From Botrytis cinerea B05.10 (taxonomy: Eukaryota > Ascomycota > Leotiomycetes > Helotiales > Sclerotiniaceae): a DNA stretch of 64,000 nt. Below are positions 1-9,887 of this stretch, piece after piece. The position numbers were made by a program, and so were the translations under genes. Position 1 is the stretch's first letter. Each line of letters starts with the position of its first letter. The notes beneath the pieces are model-generated. The model ran no database searches, was not told the DNA's origin, and was given only the letters and a program-made list of their open reading frames with translations. The DNA is taken from positions 620,001 through 684,000 of the forward strand of contig NC_037310.1 of the NCBI RefSeq assembly GCF_000143535.2. Direction: 5' to 3'.

Positions 1-117
1 AACTTATTATTGGAGGAGAAAGAAAATAGAGTTCAGAGCGAAAAGGTTTAGTAGGACTTGGAAGTGATGGTGCGAAAGTTTGAGTTTGGAATTTTACGTA
101 AATAGGAAGAGAGAGGT

Positions 118-236
118 CTGCCTCCACGGCAGTGGCCCCCGGAGGGTCAGCGAAGCGTCATTCAATAGCATTGATAAAGTTATTAATGATGGAGGCAAGC
201 CCCCAAACCCCCTTAGCTCGCTGCGCTCGAGATAGA
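118..236 (+). repeat. GC-rich hairpin element, copy A
   Basis: A GC-rich island in AT-rich surroundings. It begins with GCCTCCACGGCAGTGGCCCC, passes through GCGAAGCGTCATT, and ends with AAGCCCCCAAACCCCC followed by TTAGCTCGCTGCGCTCGAG. The same order of blocks recurs at 5896-6004, and the right half recurs inverted at 3864-3906. The blocks contain short self-complementary stretches. Such GC-rich double hairpins resemble small mobile hairpin elements known from fungal mitochondrial DNA. That link is inference. Confidence 0.8.
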
Positions 237-1777
237 GATAGAGATGGGGAGTGTGAAGAGTTTGATGAAATGAGAAAAGAAACGGAAGAAAGAAATGGAA
301 GCAACGAAAGAAACGAAAGAAGTAAGGATAGAACGTGAGACAAGGGGTCTGGGGAAGGGAATTTGTAAGTGTATGTGCGAATACGTGTGTACGAGTAATA
401 AGTGTACATGTACATGTAAGATAAGTGAGACCAAAGTAAGGATTAGGATGGGAATCTGCGGGGCCCCGGATAGGATAGATTCGTGGATGTGTGGGGGATT
501 ATCGATGGGTGTGAGGATTGGAATACTTAATAAGTATGTATATATAATGATGAAGTGATATATGTATATATATGTATATATATATATATATATACTGGAG
601 TATACGATATGATGTACTCTATTCTTTGAAATATAGATGAAAAGAAAAGGGCGGATTTATGTGTTTGGATATTGTAGGTAGATATGTATGTGAATAAGTG
701 AGTAAGTACATAAATAAGCACATCGGTACATGTCCTTCCTATTCGCATTAACCAATCGATCGATCTTTACTTATCGAGGCAGGTACATGACTCGCTCGAA
801 AGAACAAGTTTTGTGTCGACCAGGCATTGTATCGACGTATCTCCATGCTCTGCGACAATCATCCATCAAATCACGTTGCAGATATCTTCGTATATGTAAC
901 TTGTTCGCATGATGATGATATTAACGAGCGATCATTCCCTTACTGGATTGAATGGACGGAGGCATGTAAGGGAAGGGGTGTTTCAGTGCGCGAGTATGTA
1001 TGTGCGAGGAGGGAGGTATTAATAGATGACGGATAAATAGATATGAAAATGAATAAATATGGGAGTAAATAAAATATGAAAATGAATATGAAAATGAATG
1101 TGAATGACTCGATGGAACACAACTCAGGTCCTTGTAATTTCTTTGCTTGCGTATTACTGGTGACTGGTGATATATATATGCTTACTAATCCAGCAAACAC
1201 GCGTGAAACTCTCCTTTACTATAACTAATAACTAATCAAAATATCAATTCATCACCAATTAATTAAATCATCTATGTATTTATTTATTTATTTATTTATT
1301 AATTACTATTTACCATCAGACAATCAAAAACCATAATCATTCCCAATCCCAATCCCCCCCCAAACATCTCCTCATCATAATACCACACCACCACACCACA
1401 CCACCACCACATCACCTCACGCAACTCGCCAGCCAATCTCCATAATTACCCCAGATCCTTTCCTCAGCATCCGAAGCTAAGTGGATACAATCTCGCCCAA
1501 AGCGGGTCTTTCGATTATCCCTTTGCATAAATCCCCAGATTGCGCATTGGGGAGGCGCTGTGCCGTGGTTAGCGCGGGTGGAGATGTGCTTAGTGGCTTG
1601 GTGTTACCCCGCACGACGGACCAGTCAGCGCGAGGCAGTTGAAACAGGAGAGAGGGATGATGTGGTGTGCTTTGATATGGGCTGAGGAGAAGGAAAAGGA
1701 AAGGAAAGGGTACTTATGAGGAGGACGTCTCTTTTTCTGCTTTCTTCTTCTTCTTCCTTCTCTTCATCTTGGTTGAT

Positions 1778-1891
1778 ACATCACATTCATCACATTCATC
1801 ACATTCAGGACAAGAATACAAGAGATACAAGAGGTACAAGAGATACAAGAGATACAAGAGATACAAGAAATACAAGAGATACAAGAGATAC
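1778..1891 (+). repeat. Minisatellite: ATCACATTC and AGATACAAG arrays
   Basis: Two adjacent simple arrays. Three copies of a 10-bp TCACATTCAT-type unit lie at about 1780-1806. They are followed by about eight or nine copies of the 9-bp unit AGATACAAG, with single-base variants, to 1891. A pyrimidine-rich tract precedes them. The array lies about 110 bases before the start codon of the small gene at 1999, so it falls in its promoter or 5' leader and is likely length-polymorphic. Confidence 0.85.
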
Positions 1892-1998
1892 TTACGACTC
1901 ACGACTTATTACTACACTCACCACCTATCGATTTGACATCTCTCATCACTTCAGTCTCTCTCTAATACATTACAACACAATCCAATAAATCATTCATC

Positions 1999-2674
1999 AT
2001 GGTTGCTGTTACTGGAGTGGTTACTGCTGGTGGTAAGTTACTCTTTTCTTATGCGAGAAGTTTTGTTTTTGCGGGTTTCTTTTGATGGGATGGATGGATG
2101 ATGGATGGATTGACGCGGTGTTGTGTTGTGTTGTGTTTGTCGCTTTGTTACTTGATGGTGATGGTTTCTGTCACTTGAATCATATCATCATAGCAGAACA
2201 TGACATGACAACTTCATCTCTATCTTTCTATCAATCATCTCTTCGTTGATCTTCCTCTTCCTCAAATCATATCATCACCATCGTAACAAGATATAACATC
2301 TTCCTCTCTATCATCACTTCGCTTCTTTACCTCTTCATCTCCATCTTCATCCCTCTCAACCCTCTCAACCCTCACTTCTTCACCTCCTCTCCACCTCTTC
2401 ATCTTCCCCCCTCTCACACCCTCCCGCAAACCTAAAATCTAACACCCCTCTAGCCTCAGCACTCGGTCTCGCCGCCGCTCTCGCATCCATGCATCTCCCA
2501 GCCAAAACCTACCGTGTAGAACGTACACGACGTCTCTCTCAACCCGCTGATCAAGATCAAGGTGAAATGGCACGCTTAGCTTTACAAAAAACAAACTCTG
2601 CGGGTTCCATTACTGAAAAGACAAAGAGTGGTTTTCAACCAGGAAAGAAGGTTTTGGGAAGAGTCAAGGAATAG
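1999..2674 (+). CDS. Small two-exon hypothetical protein
   Basis: Exons 1999-2032 and 2454-2674, joined at GG|GTAAGT and CCCTCTAG, encode 84 residues. I do not recognise the family. The first 25 residues are hydrophobic and rich in Ala, Gly, Val and Leu, so they could be one membrane segment or a targeting peptide. The rest is basic and hydrophilic, ends in GRVKE and resembles a small mitochondrial or membrane-anchored fungal protein. The start is preceded by ATTCATC. Support comes from the frame-preserving splice and from Ala/Ser-rich continuity across it. The 421-nt intron is much longer than others in this window and is very pyrimidine-rich in its second half. Confidence 0.6.
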
Positions 2675-3863
2675 ATTTTGGGTGCTGCGGTTTGATTTTG
2701 ATTTTGATTTGGACACGGTTATGGGATGGATGGATATGGATATGGATATTGGTATGAATGGATGGATATTGGTCTGAATTCGTGATACAAGCAGTGAGTT
2801 TTTAGACTGACTTGACTTTGAATGGATCAACATGAGTGTATGACTCTGGATAGGATAGGATGGAGTTTTCTTTGTTTGCTTTGGCTTCGGCTTTGGCTTT
2901 GGGTTACATATTGTCACACTATTACATACATACATCCTTTAAGAGACTATATATGAGAAATCGATAAAAGTCTAGAAATAGATAGATTTACTTTATGGTT
3001 TTATGAAAATGATGGAGATGAGAATTTGAATTTCACTTGTTTGAGGATTGTTATCAGGAATGGAAATGAATGTATTCGTTGATTAATGAACGAATGTGAT
3101 TTGGAAATCTTTTAACAAGATGCTATATATCTTTGTTTGTAAAGATGATAGATACGAGAATTTATATTTCATTTATTTGAGAAATATTATTGTTATTAGG
3201 AATGAATGAAAATGAGTATACTAATTAACAAACAAATGTGATTTAGAGATTTATAAATGAGATATTATATTTACTTATACATCTATATATATAATTCTAC
3301 TATAAAACTAATAATTACTTTCATCTTACTCATATACAATTATATTAATATTCAAATCGACTAGTGTTTCCAATAGTTAGTCTTTTGAATATCGTTAGTA
3401 TAAGTGAAAAAAAAAAAGTATTCTTACATTTTTCAGGTCTTTAAATAATCTATTTTATTTTTATTAAAAAGAAAAAAAAAGAAAAAAAAAATCAAAGTAT
3501 ATGTTTTCGAATGAATGAATTCAAATAGAGTAATTTTAAATATATACATATACGAGATTTTTCTTGACTCTTTATAATTAAAAATACGAGATTATTCTTA
3601 TTTTTTTTAATATTACTTAGGATTTATATCTATTTCTATATCTACATTTATATTTATATTCGTACCGCGCGGTTTTTGCTAGAATCGCAATGTGGATTTT
3701 GAAATTGTTTAGTTGGAGATTATAAGATTTTTTATGAAATTGTAATGATTTGTATAGATATAGGGTTGGATAGATAGAGTGGGCTGAGTTGAGTAATTGT
3801 TTAGTAGCAATTGTGATAATTATAATAAGAATAGTTTATAGTAATAGTAATAATAAAATTGAA

Positions 3864-3906
3864 ACTCGAGCGTAGCGAGGACCGGGGGTTTGGGGGCTGG
3901 CCCCCA
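3864..3906 (-). repeat. GC-rich hairpin element, copy C (partial, inverted)
   Basis: Read on the minus strand, this stretch gives GGGGGCCAGCCCCCAAACCC followed by CCGGTCCTCGCTACGCTCGAG. It matches the right-hand half of the elements at 118-236 and 5896-6004. The left half, with the CACGGCAGTGG block, is absent. Flanking DNA on both sides is AT-rich, so the sharp GC change marks the ends. Confidence 0.75.
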
Positions 3907-3995
3907 TGTATATATGTATATATTATATTATATTTAATTAGAAATAGAAATAGAAATAGAATTTATATATAAGATCTTACATTATGTTAGTAGTA

Positions 3996-4120
3996 GTCGT
4001 CGGGGAAAAAGAATTTCAAGTCTATGAATTCGTATGGTTTCAAGATTATCATAATAATTCAAAAGAAAAAAAGAAACTTTTATAATTTTTTAATATGAAA
4101 ATTCTTTTTTTCCCGACGGC
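3996..4120. mobile_element. MITE-like element with terminal inverted repeats
   Basis: The left end, GTCGTCGGGGAAAAAGAATT, pairs with the right end AATTCTTTTTTTCCCGACGG at about 20 of 22 positions. The total length is about 125 bp, with an AT-rich, non-coding interior. Short inverted repeats around a small non-coding core fit a non-autonomous DNA transposon. No clear target-site duplication could be fixed by eye, so an ordinary hairpin remains possible. Confidence 0.5.
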
Positions 4121-4368
4121 TGTTTAATTAGCTAAGTAACTAGCTAACTAAATGACTAATCAATTCATCAATTAAACTAAATTCATTCATGTAGTAAAAC
4201 ATCGCCATATCTATTTATCTCATCCGCCAACCATCCATCCATTCATTCTCCATCGAGATCCTACCCATCTACTTATTTATAATACTCATCCCCGACCTAT
4301 CCCCCATTCCCTATTCCCCAGAACCACTACTTCATCACCTTCCCTTTCTTCCCTCCCATCAAACAAAA

Positions 4369-7309
4369 TCATCCCCCCAGCCCATTCAACCACGCCCAAT
4401 CATCTTCAAATCCCATCGTGACATTACTCGTCCAGTCAAAATCAATCGAGGCCCATTCCATTTGTATTTGTATTTGTCCTTGTGTTTGTGTTTGTACATC
4501 TGTATTTGCATCTGTAACGGTATTTACTTCTCTTGTTTCTCTTAGAGGGGTTTCGTTTTGCGTGTTTGTATTTGTATTGTTTACCTCGTCATGACTAGGA
4601 TCATGATTATGATGATGATTCTGAGTATGATTATTCTCTAGCGAGAATAAAAATGGTTGGGTTTGATTTTGATTTCGACTCTGACTCTGACTTCGACTTT
4701 GCGTATGTATTTCCGTTTCCGATTCAACAACACCCTCACCCTCACCTCCACAATCACCAGAACCAGAATTATAATACTCCCCAGGCGAAATCGTAATGAC
4801 ACCTACATACGGCACCACAATTTTGGCACATAAATTCCCCCTCTCCAATCCCTCTCCCCTACTCCTCTCCCCATCCCCCTCACACCCCAACCCCACCAAA
4901 CTTTCCAATCCCTGCACCGCCTGTTTCGCAACCCCATTTCCAAGCGAACTCCCCGCTTTCTTCAGCGTCGCGATCGTGCGCGCGATTAATTCTCCATCGG
5001 GGGTTTCGCGTGTTTCTGGTCCCTCTCCCGCACAGCTGCCGGATTCGAGCTTGTGGAGGATTAGCAGGGTTGCGCAGACGAATGCTTGGTAGTCGATTAG
5101 TTTTACCATGGAGAATGCGTCATGCATGTCTGAACGCATGATATGCCAAATGCGGAGGAGATTGCGTGCCGCGGAGAGGCATTGGATACGGTGGGTTTCG
5201 AGGGTGGAGTTGAGGAAGGATTGCATCATTAGGGGCATGTGGAGGAGTACGAGGAGATGGTAGTACCAGCATTGAGCGGCGATTTGTTCGAGGTATTCAG
5301 GACGCGTGATTTTATTTTCCGACAGAGAATTTTGCGGGGTCCAGAATGAGGGGGGAAGGGTTTGGGTTGTGGTGTCGAGGGAATTTTGGATTTTGTTTGT
5401 GTGGGAAATGGAGAGGTGAAGATTTCGTTGGTTTCGATCTATGACTTTGGAGGAGAGGATTATGAGATTGTGATGGAATCGTGAGGTGGTGTTATCGTGA
5501 TTATGAGTGATAGGAATCGTACGTCCATCTGCAGCATATGGAAGTCCGAGAAGAAGTGAGAGATATGCATCTCCTGCGCATAATGAGAGCCAGGATTGTA
5601 TTCTTTGATTTCTTTCAAGTGGATTCTTGTCGGTGGAAAGATGGGGACGGTGGAGATTGAGAAGTTGGCTGTAGGATATTGCTTGGTGGGTTAAAACCCA
5701 GCATTTTCTATTGAGACCTAGATTCACTGGAGAAAGTTAGTATTTTTTCTAAACTGACCGGTAGATAAATCATAAGAGAACCATGGGAAGTTTGGAGTTT
5801 AAGAGATGCTTAGATGTTAATATGGCGTCTGGAAGTCCATTCCTATAATCTAGCATAGAAGAAGTTCGGACTACGATTTCATCTTCTATATTCTAGTCTG
5901 CCTCCACGGCAGTGGCCCCCGGAGGGCCAGCGGAGCGTCATTTTCAACAGCGTTTTATTCATGGGGGCAAGCCCCCAAACCCCCTTAGCTCGCTGCGCTC
6001 GAAAGATAATTATTGCTTGTCCATTCATTTTATGAACTTGAACTTAAAACCTGGAGTCAATGAACTCTCAATGAGTGAAATATCGGCTTAAAGTTCAATT
6101 CTTCTAAGGTCGAAACTTGAATGTGGTCTGAGATTTCCTTCGGCGTAGAAATACGAATGGTTACAAAAAGTGGTAATCTAGAAGATCATGCTTCTCAACC
6201 ACAAAGGAAAAAGGTTGAAATTACATACTATGAATCTTGGCCGCAAAAACAATCGTCTCAATACCTTCTTCTGTACTAGCGAAATCCCCATCATTCACAA
6301 TGTGTCTTTCTACTTTTTCGAGATATTCCTGAAACAGTGTACCGGGTAAGGAAGGAAGCTGTCGAATAATATATTGATGAATTCTAGTATCTAATTGTTG
6401 AAGACAAACTGCAATACAAAGTATTGCTATACCAACAATCGATGGATCAGGTGATTCAAGAGCCCAAATGATAAAATCTTGAAGTGTCGAATTTGGGTTT
6501 CCGGTTGATGATTGAATTATGGAACCAAGTGGTCTCCTATTGGAATTTCAGTAATTAGAAGTAAATGATGATTGAGAGCCAAAAATGTTCTTACCATGTA
6601 TACCACCATGAACACGTAGCGCTGATCACTATTTCACGGAGCCGTGGTGATATAAGACTAGAAAGTAATGATTCGCGAGTACAAATACGTTTTCTCGCAG
6701 TTGCTGGATTTTCAGATTTATCAAGCTTAGAAATACGCTCGGGGATGAGATCAGAGCTATGGCTTCTCCACTATCCGACATCTTAGTAGCTGAACATCTG
6801 AGAATAGTAGGAAAACGAAGACTCACGATAGCGTTATCGAAAAGTGTTATGATGGGATCGATATCTTGAGAGGAAGTTTTATCAACTGAAGCTGAAGTTC
6901 CAGTTCCAAGGGACGACGGAGTAGATACTGGTGTACGTTTCGCTCCAAGTTCTGACGGAGGGGACTCCGAACTGGGCTTATCCTCCCGTACATTTCCCAA
7001 CTCAATGTTCACATTCTCATCCACCACATCAGGAGCAGTACTACTGCTTTTCCTCCTATAATCCTCAATAACTGCTTCGAGTCTCTTAATCTTCTCTCTA
7101 AGACTCTCTCTCGTATCAACATTTCCCGCTTGTATTAACTCCCTCCTCTGCTCAGTACATCTTCGACCTTTTAATTCACAGTTTCCACATATAGTAGATT
7201 CTTTCGTGAAGATACATCGAACTTTTCGTTTGCGACATTCGTAACAACTATGGGTTCCTTTGCGCATGCCTTTTGGAAGGGTGGGATGAGATTGAGGTGG
7301 CATTTTCAT
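4369..7309 (-). CDS. Zn2Cys6 fungal transcription factor
   Basis: Four exons on the minus strand: 7309-6827, 6770-6595, 6536-6229 and 5726-4369, encoding 774 residues. A binuclear zinc cluster occupies residues 22-51 (C-x2-C-x6-C-x8-C-x2-C-x6-C). It is followed by a basic linker and a short coiled-coil (REKIKRLEAVIEDYRRK). Exons 2-4 carry an all-helical region, including RKRICTRESLLSSLISPRL and SATCSWW, that fits the fungal-specific regulator middle homology region. The tail is rich in Asn, Gln and Thr and could activate transcription. The first intron has a CTACTAAG branch site. The third intron is 502 nt and contains a GC-rich mobile-looking element. It is divergent from the dehydrogenase at 7882 and likely regulates neighbours, which is inference. 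A second in-frame Met two codons later could also start it. Confidence 0.88.
5896..6004 (+). repeat. GC-rich hairpin element, copy B, inside an intron
   Basis: Block order and most bases match the copy at 118-236: GCCTCCACGGCAGTGGCCCC, GCGGAGCGTCATT, GGGGGCAAGCCCCCAAACCC and TTAGCTCGCTGCGCTCGA. The spacer between the two GC-rich halves differs. The copy lies within intron 3 (6228-5727) of the Zn2Cys6 gene, in the antisense orientation relative to that gene, and probably explains the unusual length of this intron. Confidence 0.85.
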
Positions 7310-7881
7310 ACGAAATCCTTTGAGAGGTGGATTTCGGACAACTTTCGTCCATGATGGATGAAAGAGGGGGATTTGATATTAATAAATAATAACGATGGTT
7401 CCGCAGTTTATTCTTCTTCTTCTTGGGCGAATAATCAGAAGGGGGATGACTATGCGCTAACCTCGTCGAGACTAGATCCTAAGCACAAAAATGACTTCGT
7501 CCGAAGTTTCGTCCGAAGTATTGTCTGATTGGTTCGAATCATTACATAAGCATCCGAGCTGAAGACTTTATGTACTTCTCAGACATATCGTCCGTGTTTT
7601 CGTCCGCTTTTGATTGTTAATCTGTAATCTGTGTGTTTGCAGGAGTACTAGTTGTACGAAATTGAGTATGATGACGCAAATGACACCATGTATCCCTGGT
7701 TGTTGTTGGTCCGTTGGCACATATATAGATGTACAACTAACGATGTACCTCTCTCGGTTCTCATTATATCCTCCTTCATCTATCTTTTATAGACTTCTAT
7801 ACCTGTTATCAGAGACCGGCAGTGACTTGCGGACTTGGACATATTGTTTGATTTTCTTGTATCCTTACTCCAATCATCAAC
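7310..7881. promoter_or_regulatory. Shared divergent promoter with paired CGTCCG motifs
   Basis: This 572-bp stretch separates the minus-strand Zn2Cys6 gene from the plus-strand dehydrogenase. CGTCCG occurs at 7498-7503 and 7510-7515, then at 7589-7594 and 7601-7606. Each pair has 12-bp start spacing. A related CGGAC / CGTCC pair with the same spacing lies at 7334-7350, near the regulator start. Zn2Cys6 proteins bind CGG-containing sites, so these are candidate operators, possibly autoregulatory. A run of TTCTTC lies near 7410-7421. Confidence 0.5.
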
Positions 7882-9051
7882 ATGGGCTGGTTCACCTCCT
7901 TCCTCTATTCCCAATTATTCGTCACCCTCCCTATCCCCACCCACGACTTCACAAACCAAACCATAATCATAACCGGATCCAACACAGGACTCGGTCTCGA
8001 AGCCGCTCGTCACGTCTCCCGTCTTAATGCCCACCTTCTAATCCTCGCCGTGCGTTCTCAATCCAAAGGTCAAGACGCAAAAACATCCATCCTAGCAAGT
8101 ACCGGCCGTCCAGAATCCAGCATTGAAGTTTGGTCTCTAGACATGCAATCTCCATCTTCGATCCAAGATTTCTGCTCCAAAGCCAATAAGCTCCCCAGGA
8201 TCGATGCCGTGCTTGCTAATGCGGGGATTATGACGAAATATTTTAAGTTGGTGGAAGGCCATGAAAGCACGGTTATGACAAACGTGATTGGGACTTTCCA
8301 ATTGGTTTTCGGACTATTACCGAAACTGAAAGAGTCAGCGAAGGAATTCGATATTCAACCTCGAGTCTCGATTGTGGCTTCGGATTTGCATTTTATTGCC
8401 AAGTTCAAAGAGGCGAAAGAGAAGGAGATTTTCAAGGCGTTGAATGATGAGAAGACATCCGAACTCGATTTGGAAAGGTAAGACATCGGAGATCTCTACA
8501 CCAGCTCAGAAAATTCCCATTCTATAGGCCAAAGATTAACATTTCTCAGATACGCCACCACGAAGCTTCTTCAAGTATTCGGAGTCCGCGAGCTCGCCCA
8601 GAAACTTACACGGGATTCCGATTCTGTATCTCCATCAGTCATTGCCAATTGCATGACGCCCGGAGCTTGCAAATCCGATTTCCATCGCGAAGATCAGGGG
8701 TTTGATAAGTTCAAGAAATGGCTCTTGAGTGCTCTGCTTGCGCGCAGCACGGAAGCCGGGAGTCGCACTTTGGTGGCGGGAATTGCAGCGGGGGAGGAAA
8801 GTCATGGGGAATATATGGCGGATTGTTTGGTGGCTGAGTATGTAGCTCTCTTTACTATTCTTTCCTTTTTCGTCCGAGTGAAAGAGTGTAAAAGTGGATG
8901 ATGGGTTGTTCTGAAAGTAAACATTGCTAATGCTAATTATAGGACCGGCCCACTTGTGAGAGGACCTGAAGGTATGAAGTTGCAGAAGAAGGTATGGGAT
9001 CAATTGATGACGGAACTGGAGAAGATTCAACCCGGCGTTTCCTCAAACTAA
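7882..9051 (+). CDS. Short-chain dehydrogenase/reductase
   Basis: Exons 7882-8477, 8550-8837 and 8943-9051 encode 330 residues. The Rossmann cofactor motif is TGSNTGLG at residues 31-38 and the structural NAG is at 113-115. The catalytic pair is YATTK at 200-204, completed only after removal of the first intron, which has a GATTAAC branch site. Length and arrangement fit the SDR branch resembling retinol dehydrogenase/WW-domain oxidoreductase, which usually prefers NADP(H). The substrate cannot be predicted. The first 20 residues are moderately hydrophobic and may associate with membrane. It lies divergent to a Zn2Cys6 regulator and near a P450 and a transporter, suggesting a role in metabolite or xenobiotic oxidation (inference). 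Confidence 0.93.
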
Positions 9052-9887
9052 CGGTAAAGTTCTCGAGGCAAAATCAAGATGGAAAATTGGAAGAAAGAAT
9101 TTGTTTCTAGATTTCGGAGTTCTGTTAGAGCGTCGAGTGGCGCGGATAGATCTGTGATTACCAGTTGTTAGATTGGAACTATGTATAGTGTGATTGAAAC
9201 CGTACCCGTCCAGCTGTTCGTATATTTTATCTCCTTTGAAACAATACAGAATCGAGAAAGAGGGAAAAAAACATATATAATCAAATCAGACATCAAAAAA
9301 ATCCGCCAAGTGGTACATGAGAAGATCATAAACAAGAATTATCATTACCCAACACCTGCATACTTATAAAAAGGGAACAGCCACTACACCGGTCTCACGA
9401 AACCCATCATACTACTCGAATTTCGAAATTGAATCTCTTTTTCTCTGCCCTAAAAATATGTTTATTCTTTCAAATATCCCCCAAAATTATTACATATCCA
9501 TCCATTTCCGAATAATTAAGTACTCGTGCGAAATATTCAATCCAGAATACGTAACTCGCGGTATTACCCCATCAAGCACTTTATGCTTTGTGTTTTGCCT
9601 ATTTTTAACCCATCCTATTCAATTGTATCTTTTCATGCTGTTTTTCTGAAAAGTCGCAATGCCCCATCGTCCTCGTTGAATTTTCGAGAATCTTATCAGG
9701 GTTCCTTGTTTCGTATCTTGTTGAAGCCCATGTTCCGAATGAGAGTCTTGCAGACAATCTGCTGTTTTTGCACACAAGTATTTGCGACACTCTTTTATCT
9801 CTGTCTGTGAGCGGACTCATTCTTTTCCTCTCTTTCCTTCCATTTCTACCAGCGATCGATCAAATCATTATCCTTTTCATCCGCCCA
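9052..9887. other. Intergenic, no gene seen
   Basis: The stretch lies between the convergent dehydrogenase and rhodopsin-like genes. It should hold both 3' ends. It is AT-rich with scattered T runs. Short open frames at 9458-9810 overlap in several frames and carry no recognisable motif. Confidence 0.6.

Larger units (their letters stand above)
1..1998. other. Low-complexity intergenic DNA, no supported gene
   Basis: No convincing protein is encoded here. Open frames are short and made of biased, repetitive sequence. The stretch holds a GC-rich hairpin element near 120-236, a TA-rich tract near 540-595, a TTTA run near 1275-1297 and AC-rich DNA near 1380-1420. A CT-rich tract lies near 1736-1772 and a minisatellite at 1811-1891. 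The last 250 bases are probably promoter and 5' leader of the small gene starting at 1999. Confidence 0.6.
2675..4368. other. AT-rich intergenic DNA with decayed repeats
   Basis: No gene is visible. From about 3100 to 4150 the sequence is strongly AT-rich, with poly-A runs near 3410 and 3470-3490, consistent with old, mutated repeat DNA. Two imperfect copies of a segment with AACGAATGTGATTTGGA / AACAAATGTGATTTAGA near 3088 and 3232 suggest a degenerate tandem duplication of about 140 bp. The stretch also contains the inverted half-copy of the GC-rich element and a MITE-like element. Confidence 0.6.

Noticed and set aside
1714..1988. Frames with LYLLYLLYLL and DTRDTRDTR repeats
   Set aside because: They are translations of the 9-bp minisatellite, not a protein.
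7614..8027. Plus-strand 137-codon open frame overlapping the dehydrogenase start
   Set aside because: It overlaps the well-supported dehydrogenase in another frame and its product is low-complexity His/Arg sequence.
8635..9030. Minus-strand 131-codon open frame
   Set aside because: It is the complement of dehydrogenase exons and has no motif of its own.
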